A stretch of DNA of 64,000 nucleotides, from NCBI GenBank assembly GCA_029582155.1, contig CM055899.1:55199853-55263852 (forward strand). The letters run 5' to 3'. Source of the DNA: Panopea generosa (taxonomy: Eukaryota > Mollusca > Bivalvia > Adapedonta > Hiatellidae). The notes under the pieces were generated by a model. It was not told the origin of the DNA and searched no databases. It worked only from the letters and a program-made list of their open reading frames with translations. Positions within the stretch are counted from its first letter, which is position 1. Each line of letters begins with the position of its first letter. The position numbers and the translations under genes were made by a program. Of the stretch, positions 63,558 to 64,000 are shown one piece after another.

Positions 63558-63853
63558 ATAGTTCTGTCCTCTCTGATCAAACACTTGATAGGGTCCCAAA
63601 GGAAAAGGAATTAAACACAATAGCAAATAGGATTGGAAACAAATGGAAGCAGCTGACATTAGAGTTGGGATTGTCGCAAGCGGATTTTGAACAGGCTCAG
63701 GCGAACCATCCTCACAGCGTAGTGGATCTGGGCATCACTGTTCTGATAAAGTGGGCGAGAAAGAGTGTGACAACTGCGACATTTAGGAAACTGGAAAGTG
63801 CCTTGAAGCAGACGGATATATGCACAATTGACGTGTTTAAAGGTATTAGGTGA
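63558..63853 (+). CDS. ROCO exon J: Death domain
   Basis: Starts in phase 1 after CTTTATTTCAG. After a short linker it reads ELNTIANRIGNKWKQLTLEL, then GLSQADFEQAQANHPHSVVD and ITVLIKWARKSVTTATFRKL, a complete six-helix Death domain of about 80 residues (W at helix 2, L..LG, HP.S, L..W). Death domains pair with other Death domains in apoptosis and NF-kB adaptors. A TGA closes the frame at 63853, but a strong donor-like AG/GTGAGG overlaps it, so the gene may continue past the window. Confidence 0.88.
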
Positions 63854-64000
63854 GGATGAGGGTTGAACTTGATCACTTTGCAGGATATCGTCGTTCTACA
63901 GATGATTTCAAAATACAGAGTACTTTACTTTTATATATTATCGTAAAACAACTAGAAACGTTAACTAAATAGAAGCATACATTGTAAATAGACCCTCAAA

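Larger units (their letters stand above)
41184..63853 (+). other. ROCO-family gene: Roc GTPase, COR and Death domain
   Basis: Ten exons are recognised on the plus strand, about 2.3 kb of coding sequence, with GT-AG borders. The order is Roc P-loop exon, two acidic exons, Roc switch-II exon, four exons covering the linker and first half of COR, one large COR exon and a Death-domain exon. ROCO proteins use a Ras-like Roc domain whose GTP state is tied to COR-mediated dimerisation. A C-terminal Death domain suggests coupling to apoptosis or innate immune adaptors, and such Roc-COR-Death proteins are known from invertebrates. No kinase domain and no LRRs are seen in the window. Phase fits at seven of nine junctions; 45372 to 47482 and 47701 to 52256 do not fit, and the Roc G4 region is not found. 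The true 5' end is unknown. Confidence 0.85.

Overview
This is an AT-rich nuclear genome window from a metazoan, most likely a bivalve mollusc. The reasons are intron-split genes with GT-AG borders, a Roc-COR-Death domain gene of the type expanded in molluscs, PIF/Harbinger, mariner and LINE relics, tRNA-derived SINEs and long satellite arrays. The species cannot be fixed from the sequence.

Layout. 1-3300 is a foldback-like structure: a 51-bp satellite in minus orientation, a unique core, then the same satellite in plus orientation. 3300-8310 and 13340-18358 are two copies of a ~5-kb segment lying ~10 kb apart. Each carries a LINE 3' relic, a diverged copy of a microexon unit and the left part of a Harbinger element with a Myb/SANT-like reading frame. 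Between them lie a copy of sequence otherwise found just upstream of the ROCO gene (8310-8572), a broken P2X7-type cysteine domain (8881-9283), a SINE, a second foldback core in reversed orientation and a second satellite array (11280-13335). 18359-20341 holds a bivalve-type dispersed repeat, a poly-C tract and a degenerate Harbinger transposase on the minus strand.

20245-39690 is a nested tandem array of roughly 1.0-2.3-kb units. Seven units between 29.2 and 38.8 kb each contain an apparent 21-nt microexon with an intact 3' splice site and a GTAAGAC donor. All seven are open in only one shared frame, symmetric phase 1-1, and each encodes one heptad (for example EKMKAAE). Spliced in series they would make a coiled-coil rod with a heptad count set by the number of units. 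This is the most unusual feature of the window.

41184-63853 is a plus-strand gene of ten recognisable exons encoding a ROCO-family protein: Roc GTPase P-loop, acidic insert, Roc switch-II block, COR domain, C-terminal Death domain. Its first recognisable exon starts in phase 1, so the microexons could splice into it in frame; this is inference. Two junctions do not match in phase (45372 to 47482, and 47701 to 52256), and the exon expected to carry the Roc G4 motif is not visible. Either exons were missed or the gene is a divergent or decaying copy. Introns of this gene hold a 40-bp minisatellite with higher-order periodicity, several other tandem repeats, two inverted-repeat elements and SINEs.
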